A stretch of DNA of 64,000 nucleotides from Ridgeia piscesae (taxonomy: Eukaryota; Annelida; Polychaeta; Sabellida; Siboglinidae). The notes under the pieces were generated by a model. That model was not told the DNA's origin and did not search any database. It worked only from the letters and a program-made list of their open reading frames with translations. This document shows, one piece after another, positions 1-24,010 of this stretch (position 1 is its first letter; each line of letters begins with the position of its first letter). The position numbers were made by a program, and so were the translations under genes. The stretch lies in contig JAODUO010000118.1 of NCBI GenBank assembly GCA_025642075.2, positions 736,001 through 800,000 on the forward strand. The letters run 5' to 3'.

Positions 1-3000
1 AATACTGCCACTGTTTCGTTTGTGTTTCTTGGACACTTTCTCTTCACTGGCAGTTGTCTCCACGGGTGTAACACTGTCGCGGTTTACTTTGTTGAACTGG
101 CCGCTACTTTTGTCTTCATCATCTGAACTGCTGTGCACTTGCTTCACCTGCTAAACAAAAGTTTGTAACCATGGATGAGAGATGTAATGCTGTACACACT
201 AAATACCCCACCCTGTGGCATTATCTCACTCTGTTAGAAATTGTAAAACCAAGACATGTTACGTGTGTACCCACACTGAGAGATCCTCACATCTCTTGAC
301 ACCAGTTACAAAGGCTTCTAGTGTGTCTTCCAAAAATTATGGAAACTAACTAAAAGATGGATACAGCTTTCTCATCTGAGAGTGCAGACTCTAAATTATC
401 ACAACACAGACATTTCAACTAGTCCACCCCCAGCAGGCCCTGACAACAAACTCTCCCATCGTTGTGAAATTACAGTGTTCTACTAACCTTGCCATCTCCT
501 TGTGTCTCCAACTTTGCAGCTTTCACTTTCTGTTTCTTCTCTGGCGGGCCTGTTCAAAGGCAGACATTTTGTTTATGATTATACATTGAATCAGCCATGA
601 CGACAAAAAGTGTGATATATTTACATCAAATGATGACAGGTTTCTTTAAATTTTGCATGATTTGCTACTGAAAATATCTGTTCCCGCTCATATGACATTG
701 AAAACTTTCCGATACCTAAACAACACTGTTCCTTCACTGACATTACTTTGTGTTCTTGAGTTCTTCTGTCTATTCAGATAAAATACTCCTGTAGACTCTC
801 CAATATTTAAAATAATTATATTTCACATCCACCTGACATCCCTGATCCTAGAGTTGTGAAATCACATTCTTTTACATGATTTTCATGAGTAATTGCTGCT
901 AACTTTAAGGGATCATCTTAAAACACTGATGTCTGGTATCAAATGAAATTACTTTCATCTGGCCCCTCTTTAAGACTAAACACTGGACATTACACGTGTA
1001 TCAACAGTTAGTCAATGTCTGATGTCAAATGAAACTTCCTTTGATCCCCCCTCCCCCAAATGAAAACAATTTCATCTGCCATATTGCACTGACATATTGA
1101 GATGATCTGTATACCTAGTTACCCACCACGCTTAACTAGAAAATAAATCACGCAAGGTAAAACAACTTGTAAACATTCTGCATCCAAAGTCGAAAGATCA
1201 CAAACCTTCGCCTTCAATAATCTCGCCAAACATGCGCCGTTTCTTAATCTCCCCCGACTGAATCTGCTGCCACTGGGGGCGCCGGTGAACGTAGGCGTCG
1301 AGGGCATAATTACGCCACGCGAACCGCCCAAACTTGTCTCCCCGTACTTTCCCCTCGCTCTTAACGAGCTGCTCCGCAATGACGGATTTCTGTTTAACGG
1401 AGCCCGTGTGCCAGAGGGTGTCCAGGGTGCGACTTCCGCTCTTACTGCAGGCGAGCTCCAGCAAGAAGGGCTGCAACACGACAAGGCAGGGAAAGTGAGG
1501 ACACAAGTCACTGCAGAACCAGAGAGGCCTGTCATGGACAACAGTGCGGGAAATGTCACACCACACAGATATCATACATACTGGTGCTTCCCAATTTCGC
1601 TGCGTGCAACGATATCCATATTCTAAATCTCCAACATGTAATGAATCAAAGTTGTCCAAAACATTACTTCAAAAATGAGAACATACGCCACCACCATTAG
1701 TGGCATTATGTAAAACAAAATGCTGATAATACTACGGCATACGTACAGGCTGTATGCTGATTTTGTTAATATCTGTGTATCATAATAACAGAAATGCTGC
1801 ATTTATCATGTTTATGATTACCAACCGAAATGTTGAGTTTATTCGAATAAGTTTATTCTTTTAGCATTACTTCCGCAGACACCCGTCACATCTTGTGTGA
1901 GTTCGAGCAGATTTTGCACCTGTACTTCTTGCAAAAGAAGTGAATTATTCTATTACCTTTAGCTTTACATAGATCTTTTCTCGACTTTTTTCACCAACAG
2001 TCGCACTCTTCATAAATGCATCAATTACGTGACTTCCACACTGGTCACATGATAACGTCTTCAGCTCAATCGATCTCATCTGGAGCAGACTGGTTACAAC
2101 CAGTTTTGGATTGCCAAACCGCAGGAGGTTTTGCAAGAGTATTGACCCATGAAGATTGACACAAGTCAGGGTTGGAATGACGACTTCATCACTGTCTGAA
2201 TCCTGCAGAACATCACATTAGGAAAACATGTCAAAAGTACTGACAACTTAGGTAGAAAAACAGGTCACAAAGTCTAATTGGAATAAACAGGTTAAATTAA
2301 TACATAACATTAAATTATACATAACATAACATTAAATTAATACATAACATTAAATTAATGTTAACACATTAAATTAATACATAACACAAAATATATTTAC
2401 ATATTGTACACTAACTATTTTAATGAGCACTTTAAAAGAATGCATGCAGAAGCTTCATCTAGACCTACAATCAATGACACAGTTAGAACAAACTTAATCC
2501 TAGATATGCTGGGAGTCACACCTCATCGGAGCTGGATGCCTTCTGTTCCTTGTCTTCCCCGGGAACCTTGTAGAAGACTTCATAGGTTGTGAGGGAAGCA
2601 AACACCTGCACACACTTGACCTGTCTCTCGGGCGGGGAATAGCAGTGGAAGGCCTTCATCAGAGCCTACAACACAAGACAGTGGAAGGCCTTCATCAGAG
2701 CCTACAACACAAGACAGTGGAAGGCCTTCATCAGAGCCTACAACACAAGACAGTGGAAGGCCTTCATCAGAGCCTACAACACAAGACAGTGGAAGGCCTT
2801 CATCAGAGCCTACAACAGAAGACAGTGGAAGGCCTTCATCAGAGCCTACAACAGAAGACAGTGGAAGGCCTTCATCAGAGCCTACAACAGAAGACAGTGG
2901 AAGGCCTTCATCAGAGCCTACAACAGAAGACAGTGGAAGGCCTTCATCAGAGCCTACAACAGAAGACAGTGGAAGGCCTTCATCAGAGCCTACAACAGAA

Positions 3001-6000
3001 GACAGTGGAAGGCCTTCATCAAAGCCTACAACAGAAGACAGTGGAAGGCCTTCATCAGAGCCTACAACAGAAGACAGTGGAAGGCCTTCATCAGAGCCTA
3101 CAACAGAAGACAGTGGAAGGCCTTCATCAGAGCCTACAACAGAAGACAGTGGAAGGCCTTCATCAGAGCCTACAACAGAAAACAGTGGAAGGCCTTCACC
3201 AGAGCCTACAACACAAGGCAGTGGAATGCCTTCACCAGAGCCTACAACACAACACAGTGGAAGGCCTTAAAGGGATACTTCAATCAGTGAGAGATTCACA
3301 CCATTTATGTACATCTGTATAATATATTGGTTATGAATAGTAATTCTGCACAAAGATCGTTAATAAACAATTAATTATAGTATAAGTGTGTCAGAAACAC
3401 TCCATGTTGGATTCAGGGTGCTGCCATCTTGAGACTTATGCGCCAGTGACGTAAACCGCTTACGTCACTGGTGCATGCATGTTCGAACATCCCATGTCTG
3501 TCCAATGGTATTTGATGTATCCAGTACGTCACGGATTGCTTACGTCACAATCACAATTATTAGCGAAGATTCCACCAATCCGTGCCTTATTCAACAATGC
3601 GCCAGTGACGTAAACAATTTGGCTGGCGTATAAGTCTCAAGTAGGCAGCGCCCTGAATCTAAGAGAGTATGTTTTTGATACCAGTAAACTATAACTAATT
3701 GTTTATTAACGATCTTTGTGCACAGTTACTAGGCACAACCAATATAGTATACATATGTAAGTTAATACTGTGAACCTCTCACTGACTGGAGTATCCCTTT
3801 AACTACAACCCAAGACAGTGGAAGTCCATCATTAGAGCCTACAACACTACGGAAGGCCTTCATCAGAGCCTACAACACAACACAGTGGTAGGCCTTCGAC
3901 AGAGCCTACAACACAAAGCACACAATGTTGCATAATTACACAGAAAATGTTGGTTATTAACTGGATTTAACATCAAACATTACAGACTAATGTGGTCTGT
4001 CTTGTGTGGCCACCGGTGGGGCCAAGCAAACCTGTCCATACATCGGAGGGATGGGTATTTGGGTGCAGGGGTTTAGGTATCAGTTCAGCATCGCCCATTG
4101 TCCTTGGCACATGTACATTATATAAACAAGTCAGTCAGAATGCAGCACGAGAGCTCCTTGCCTCACCTAAGAGTTAACGACCTCTGGCCTTCTGATCAAT
4201 TTCAAACAGTAGCATCAGTTGGGTCTCACGAGTGCTGCTATATCATGGGTAACATTCACTCGCTTTCCAGCTACTTACCTTGACTAGTTTTTTCTGCTTT
4301 GTTCCGTGTCTGATTGCTCCTTCAGCCAGTCGTAGTACGACCCCTGTGTGCACCCGAGCCAGGATGTCCTCAAGGCTGGATGCCACCAGATGGTAGATCG
4401 TCTCAAACTACAAAAGTCCAGCGGACCGGTGAGGTATAGGCAACACCAAAAAATGATATAAGGTATTAGCCCAAATACTATGGTTGCCCCATTATTCAGA
4501 TCAGTTTGACTCAATCCAAATGCTGACCCTAATTGAAAGGTTTTACTTCTGCAAATGCAGTTCATACAGATCTTTTGAATTTCAATATACAATGTTTTGA
4601 ACGAGCAACGTATTTCTCCATAAAGTTATTATTAAATATACCTGTTCCCTAAACAAATCTTAATTTCCAAGTCAATAATGAAGATTCACTTTCACCTACT
4701 ACTAAACGTATTAATTTAAAATATGACAATCATAAATCACAACATTAATTACTACCAAACAGTGGCAATCAGTTATACCTGTTCACATGAGTGAGCCTCA
4801 GATATAATTCGTTGAAGAACAAAATTGGCCACAGGATGCAGAGCCATAAGTTGTAAGTGTGGTGCGAAATGTTTTTCCAACATCTCATCATACAGTTCCT
4901 CCGGTGCTGCAGAGACAACCTGTTCTACGAAGTGGGAACCTATTTCATGTGACACCAACACTGGAATCCTGGAAAGGAAAATGGTTTAGTGATTATCATT
5001 GTTAATGAGTAAAGGTTTGAATAATAAACATTTTTTATATATCATTTGGTTGTGATAATTATACTTCATTGAAACAAAGAGTTCTTTCATTCAGATGTTG
5101 GGAGACTGTAGAAACATATTCGGTCATCTACAAGTTATCTTAGCGTTAAGGTATATTCCATTTTGTTCCAGGCAATGGACCATTCTGATGGAATCGAGCT
5201 AATCGTTTGAAATATTATCTCGAGTATGATATGAGAAGTTAGCCAAGTTACAGATAATCAATATAATAAAGCTGTGCTTAACTTACCAAAGGCAAAATAT
5301 CCCTTTGTACAATCTGCAATCTTACAGAAATAAAACAGCCTTATTCACCTGTAAGAGATGTAATGAGGTGAAATGTTACATAAATATAAAGTGTCTTTTC
5401 TGCCAGTGAGTGAACTCATGCAATGTGGAATGAATTTTTTTTACAGTTTCAAAACATAAAATCGTCAGGATTTAAACCAACTGAGTTTCATTTTATAACA
5501 AGCATAATACTGCCACTTGACAGACGTAGTGGGCTGTGTAATAAATACACAACTGATTTCACCAGGCCACTCACTTGTTCTCATCGCCAGCTGGGGCCGT
5601 AAACATCTGTGTGTCTTCAATGAACGTGCGACACGCTTCAGCGCATTTTGCTGGGTGTCTTTCCTTTAGGGCTAATACAACCGTTTGCAGGATTGGGTTG
5701 GCCAAGTTGTTTTTCGCATGGTCTGAGACACATAGGATTCACCTTTCACATACAGTCAGACAGAAGTGGTTTAGCAATAGCATCGTCTATAGAAAATTCC
5801 TCTTATACCTCAGCATCTATTTTCTTTACATTTACGTGTTCCACAAAACTCGTTCTCAAGCTTGCCACATCATGAGATCACATGACATTTATCATGTGAC
5901 ATGCCCATGACAACCAGCCTGCTGTAAACTACTAAAAGGCTGCGCGAAACGGACACAAATATTCATGATAACATTCAATACAATTACGTGTAATGAAATA

Positions 6001-9000
6001 AGCAGCGTTTCTATTTAGATTCAGAACTATGATCCACTGCCATTCCTGCATTCAATTTAAAAGCAGGAACAACTGTTTATATATCAATGTGAGCGCAATT
6101 CAATATGGCAAATTTCATGACTATTCATCACACCTGGTACAGTCGCGCCTCGCTATAACGCGGTAGTTGGGGTCCACGAAATGGAACCGCGTTGTAAACG
6201 AGGCGCGTTATAGATTATATCCCGCCAGGGGCGCCACCACCCCCAAAACGCCACAACAGCAACCGAAGCCAATGTGCTGGTTGCGCGGTGTATGCGTGAT
6301 TTATAAAACTAACTGACATTGAAACCAACGAAAATGTGTATTACGTTAAAGTAATATACACTGTCGAATGTTGAACTGAGTAAATCTTGCGAATGTTGTA
6401 CAGTTTTGAAATAAATTCAGAGCCAACACGCCTCGTCTGGCGATGCGAACTGAGGCGGAGCGATAACACAGTACGCGGTCGCAAATAACCTTGAACTCAG
6501 CAGCCGAAACGCACAAATGAATTGACATGTTGCCGAAGTCGGTCAAATATTAATACTTATACTAGTTGCGCTCACTATTGGCTTAATTTCATCTTTTAAT
6601 CAATCCCAAAATATAAATTTAGATCGCACATTTACCGTGCCGATTTATAATGCAATTCACGGTGGTTCGAGGCTACTGCGGTTCACATGCAGTTGACGAA
6701 TTCGTATATTTGCGCACAAGTAAATGTTTTTTCGTATACGTAGTGAAGAAAACATAACATAACTTTAGCCTGCCATTTCAGTACCATAATTATTTTTCGT
6801 CACCGCCGATTCGTAAGCAATTTAATTGCCATTTACAAGCCGGCGAAGGTGCCCGTTCACGGAAGCCACAGCGAAAGGGCGCCTTCTCCGGCGAAGCCAC
6901 AGCGAACTGGCAGGAGACAAACGCGATTGATATCGGGGCAAACAAACAGGACTTTGTACCAAGTTTACCATGCCTAAAGTTAATTAAATGCAATAAAAGC
7001 AATTGGTATCGTTTTAAACAAACACTTAAGAAATTACCACACAAACCAAGCGCTGGTTACACAATAGATCGGTTTCCGTTTGAAAAACGATTGGATTGGT
7101 GCCGCGAAGCCGACGGCAGAGCAGAAGCCAGGGGCACAACAAACAACGAACTCAGCAACGCAGTTGTACTTCTGTGTTAAATTTCTTAATATAATTAAAT
7201 TGTTTCTAGATACACCTGTACAAGACAAACATGAGGATTTCATAAAAAATAAGTGACAGTTAATTACAGCGTTATTGTTAGCTGTAGCGCCCATTTCCCC
7301 CTGGCGGCAGAAATTCGGGGTCCACGACCGACCGCGTTATAGCCGATTCGCGTTATAGCGAGTCGCGTTATAGCGAGGCGCGACTGTATCTAACTATCTA
7401 CAGGGCGGGAGTGTAGATATAATAAATTACTAGACTATCAATTTAATATTCATAATTTTTTATGCAGATTTAGTGTCAAACCCAAACATGAAATTATTAG
7501 CTCACCTTCAAGCTTCTTTAAACCGAGTATCTTCTGACACAACGAATAAAACAACCGAAGACTCTGTTCACTTGGTTTCCGCTTTCCTCTCTTCTCTCCG
7601 CCACCTTTTCCATCATCTGGGTAACAAATGGGAAATAAGACTGACCAATAGTTCACAAACTATAACGCATTGATAAAACAAAGCAGTAACTACATAGAGT
7701 GGTACGATTTTACCTCTTGTGGGGTTACAACTTGCTGCAAAATCTCAGATCTGGTATCATTATCAATCATAAAAGAAACATCATAATTTATCAAATTTGA
7801 TAACTAACAGGAAAACATTCTGTGGTCCAGTTGATGTCGCAATTGGTGTACGAGGAATGATTTAAAATAATTATTTCATAACATAAAGTTTTGTTACATT
7901 TTACAATGAAGTAGTAATTTTTTTAACTGTTATTTATGTAGACCAAAAGATCTGTATCAAATAAAATTTTAGTTTCTATAAGTGCTCTTTTGTACTTGTG
8001 CACAGGCATCTGTATTAAGCCCACTTTCATGACTGGACTAACAGGACCTGCTTGGGGAGGTGACCCTATTAGTGAGACTAATTTCCTATTTTCTACTCTA
8101 ATAAAAACAAATTAGGAATCTCCCAAGGTGACCTCAATTGCAAGGTGGCTGTATTATGGAAGTGACCATAAGGGAGGTTTCACTGTAATTATTAAACCAT
8201 CACCTTTCTGCTGTCGGGACAACTTGCTGCGAATCACTTTCTCTGACACAGTGACACCGCCGGTGACTTCGATGAGGACCCGGAGTATGTGGCTGGCGTA
8301 TGTGTCCTGCATGTGAAATGCAAGGTTATCAGCTAGAAAGCCACATACTCCAGACAACAACTCATTGATCGACTTCAACTCAGAACTGTCCTCCCCCTCC
8401 CCGTCCTCTTCGTCAGCGATGTAGCTCGCTGTCGCAACTATCAGCGACTGTGTGACATAACACGCAAATCTGTCAGTGCATGCTGTCTCCCAGTCCTTGG
8501 CGAGTGCATTCATGAAGATGCGGAGTTGTGACCTGTCAGCGTGTCGCACTAACACCTCGACGATGCGGCTGGCAGTCTGATTCTGTGACACGGTGATGGC
8601 TTCCTGGCTAAGTTGTTCAAACACATTGTTCATGAACAGTTCTGTAAATGAAACAAACATGATTGACAATTATTGTGACAGATATACAGTCAACACATTA
8701 AACTACATTCTTTTTGGCACATGTGTAGATAGAATGTAAATAAAAAATACTGGCTTAAATTAGCTTTGTTCATCATATTCATTAATCCACCAGTCGGACA
8801 GGTAAACATATTGATGGTTATCATTATTAATGCATGCATGGTTAGAGTTTAGCCAAAAAATTGTGGGGACGAGCCATGCCTACGGCTTTGACCTATGTCT
8901 AGACGGGACTAGGGAATAATCCATGTCTAGTCATGGTATTGTCATAATATATGGAACATTGTCAATGTCATTGGAACACGGCGTTGGATATTATGTATAT

Positions 9001-9301
9001 TAAATAAGTGGAAACACAAATTTAATAATAATAAATAGTTTGCAGTTGAATTATTGTGCAAAGAACTCAGTCAGGGCAACTTGTAAACAATTAAAACGTG
9101 TATGCATGGGCGATAATATAGGCTCTTTGGAATAAGACGCTCACCTCTTTCTTCATCACTACCAAAACCTCCTTCTAAAGTATCGGAAATTCGACGATAG
9201 TACCCCATCGTCTGCTCGTCCAGACGCCCAACTCTGCCATGTTTGTCATCTCGAATAAATGGTTTAGATTTATTTTCTCCCTCGTTTTGTTGCCTCCCCA
9301 T
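1..9301 (-). CDS. NOP9: Nucleolar pumilio-repeat protein NOP9 (3' partial)
   Basis: Nucleolar Pumilio-like RNA-binding protein of small-subunit pre-rRNA processing. I join 11 exons on the minus strand: 9301-9145, 8641-8204, 7616-7506, 5722-5575, 4968-4779, 4407-4279, 2665-2522, 2202-1957, 1470-1206, 549-488 and 147-1. All junctions are GT-AG and keep frame, giving 679 codons with no stop before the window edge (human protein about 636 aa from memory). Seen: the N-terminal segment ending DEQTMGYYRRISDTLEGGF, then PUM-like helices such as NQTASRIVEVLVRHADRSQ, DTYASHILRVLIEVTGG, VSHEIGSHFVEQVVSAAPEE, CDQCGSHVIDAFMK and the conserved end GDKFGRFAWRNYALDAYVHR. A Lys/Ser/Asp-rich tail follows in the last two exons. 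Start: first ATG of the exon facing AFG3L2. Intron 3 holds a pogo/Tigger-like element; intron 6 holds a minisatellite that copies the exon 7 acceptor, and a TTAA element. Confidence 0.9.
2645..3266 (-). repeat. 36-bp minisatellite carrying copies of the NOP9 exon 7 acceptor
   Basis: About 17 head-to-tail 36-bp units. On the NOP9 strand each unit reads as a pyrimidine-rich stretch ending TTGTAG, then GCTCTGATGAAGGCCTTCCA, which equals the first codons of NOP9 exon 7 (ALMKAFH). The array runs from inside the exon (true acceptor at 2666) back into intron 6. Units differ by single bases (CACAAG versus CAGAAG). Each unit ends in an in-frame TAG, so use of any upstream acceptor would give 11 codons and a stop. 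Confidence 0.93.
3267..3802. mobile_element. T2/Kolobok-like MITE with TTAA target site
   Basis: A fold-back element of about 530 bp flanked by TTAA at 3267-3270 and 3799-3802. Both ends begin TTAAAGGGATACT and stay homologous in inverted orientation for nearly 200 bp: for example, the stretch around AAAGATCGTTAATAAACAAT occurs near both ends. TTAAAGG termini fit the T2 (Kolobok) MITE consensus I recall from Xenopus. No coding capacity is seen. It has inserted within the NOP9 minisatellite, separating the main array from degenerate units at 3803-3915. Confidence 0.8.
3803..3915 (-). repeat. Degenerate distal units of the NOP9 36-bp minisatellite
   Basis: Three to four diverged units (GGCCTTCATCAGAGCCTACA and variants) lie on the far side of the TTAA element. 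They show the array was longer before the insertion, or was split by it. Confidence 0.75.
6138..7388. mobile_element. Non-autonomous pogo/Tigger-like element
   Basis: A 1,247-bp element at 6140-7386 with perfect 23-bp terminal inverted repeats beginning CAGTCGCGCCTCGCTATAAC, flanked by TA on both sides (6138-6139 and 7387-7388). The ends resemble pogo/Tigger termini of the Tc1/mariner superfamily (from memory). No DDE transposase is readable; short open frames inside show no known motif. It lies in NOP9 intron 3. A truncated second copy lies at 11955-14074. Confidence 0.8.
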
Positions 9302-9612
9302 GCTTAGTTGATGCCTATAGAGCTATACCCATATTGTCAATAATTTAGTTTTGCGTAAAATATAACTCCTAAGAATTGTTTTATAAATCGTATTATGAAA
9401 ACATTTATTGAAATATTTGATATTTCCCGTAAATTTAATATATACGTCCGAAATAGTTTGCAATAGGTTGCGCTATTTAATTACATAATTAGTACGAAAT
9501 TAACCTTGCAATGTCCGTAAGGTTTTACGCAGGTCCGTAGACTTCATGCATTATCACGACGGTGTGGCAATTTGCTGGGTTGTTGGAAGTCACGTATTGA
9601 TATGATTTAAAC
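9302..9612. promoter_or_regulatory. Shared 5' region of the head-to-head pair NOP9/AFG3L2
   Basis: The 311 bp between the NOP9 start codon (minus) and the AFG3L2 start codon (plus) must hold both 5' UTRs and proximal promoters, so a bidirectional promoter is inferred. I see no clear TATA box placed for either gene; the stretch is AT-rich with a few CG dinucleotides near 9530-9600. Confidence 0.6.
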
Positions 9613-22924
<13,312 letters not shown>

Positions 22925-23387
22925 GGCGTGGCTACCTCAACCTCGGACTTGTGTATATAATCTCACACTTGGTGACAAGTCTGTGGACTCGACTGGTGAC
23001 ATTGTCACTGTCAAATACACATGGTGTGGTCTCGCATGTACAGCTGAATGAATGTCACAAGTTTGGCGTCATTCCAGGGCTGGAAGTGCTGTGAATGAAC
23101 CAAATGTTAAGCCCTCTTATAGGCAATGCTTAGTGGAGATAGATCTCTCCACTGCAAGATGAGTGGCCAGAGTTTGGCATCATAACGTGTGCTTAGGTTG
23201 AAACCACCACTCACTGCAATGTAGGTGCACATTAGATAGACAGGATTTGTGGCATATTTGGACTTCCCTTACAATGCCACATGTCTTAGGGATATTTCGA
23301 TATTCTTTACGTACAAAAATTACTTGATGGACTATACTATGTATGTAAAAACTATGTATGTATGTATGGAGTCCTTTGTGTATATTG

Positions 23388-23393
23388 CAATAA
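23388..23393 (+). terminator. Poly(A) signal, AFG3L2
   Basis: AATAAA 464 bp after the AFG3L2 stop codon, in a plausible 3' UTR. Confidence 0.6.
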
Positions 23394-23932
23394 AATGATG
23401 CATAAAATCAAGTTTTACAAGTCTGTACAGAATTTATCTATGTGCTAAACATCCACGTACTGGCTTCCATAATATATTTACGGATGTTATTTGAAACAGA
23501 CATCAGCAGTTTGTTTCAAAATGAAAAGGTTATTGTCAACTTGTATTGAAACGAAATCACGTTCTATCATCCAAATATCATGTTTTCGCATTTAATTTTA
23601 CCATAGTGCATGGGTGTTATTATTTATACATCTATATGCTGCACATAGTAAGAGGAAAAAGTAATAGATAATCTATCAAGATGGTTTCAAAGAGTGTACC
23701 AGAACTGCTACAAGACAAATAATCGTATGGTTTGGAGAGCAGTGATCGTTGATGCCTGTGATGGACATGGCTCATAAAATAAAATAAAACTGCACACGTG
23801 ACATAAAACTGCACACGTGACATCAACAAAATATCAAAACTGAATAAATACTACAAAGAAACTGACATTTACACGAATACAGGACATTTTGTTGTTGTTC
23901 TGAATCAATGCAATGAACATATTTTATTACGT

Positions 23933-23938
23933 TTGATT
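23933..23938 (-). terminator. Poly(A) signal, TCF25
   Basis: AATAAA on the minus strand, 73 bp after the TCF25 stop codon. The two convergent genes AFG3L2 and TCF25 thus end about 540 bp apart. Confidence 0.6.
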
Positions 23939-24010
23939 GCATGGATGGCACAGAATAATTTACAAGGTACGAGGTGTTGGCACGCGCTGTGAATAGATCA
24001 GTCGTACATC

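Noticed and set aside
1198..1206. TGA just after NOP9 exon 9 as the gene's stop
   Set aside because: A donor (GTTTGTG) precedes it, and two further lysine-rich exons (549-488, 147-1) join in phase; the shorter end remains possible.
1119..1626. Frames overlapping NOP9 exon 9 on either strand
   Set aside because: Only the frame ending GEIIEGEG matches the NOP9 C-terminal region and joins the flanking exons.
6346..7294. Short minus-strand frames inside the pogo/Tigger-like element
   Set aside because: No transposase motif; absent as conserved frames in the second copy.
7714..7743. A 30-bp GT-AG bounded, frame-preserving candidate exon between NOP9 exons 2 and 3
   Set aside because: Exons 2 and 3 join in frame without it, the upstream acceptor (TCTGAG) lacks a pyrimidine tract and the added residues are not family-like. 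cDNA could revive it.
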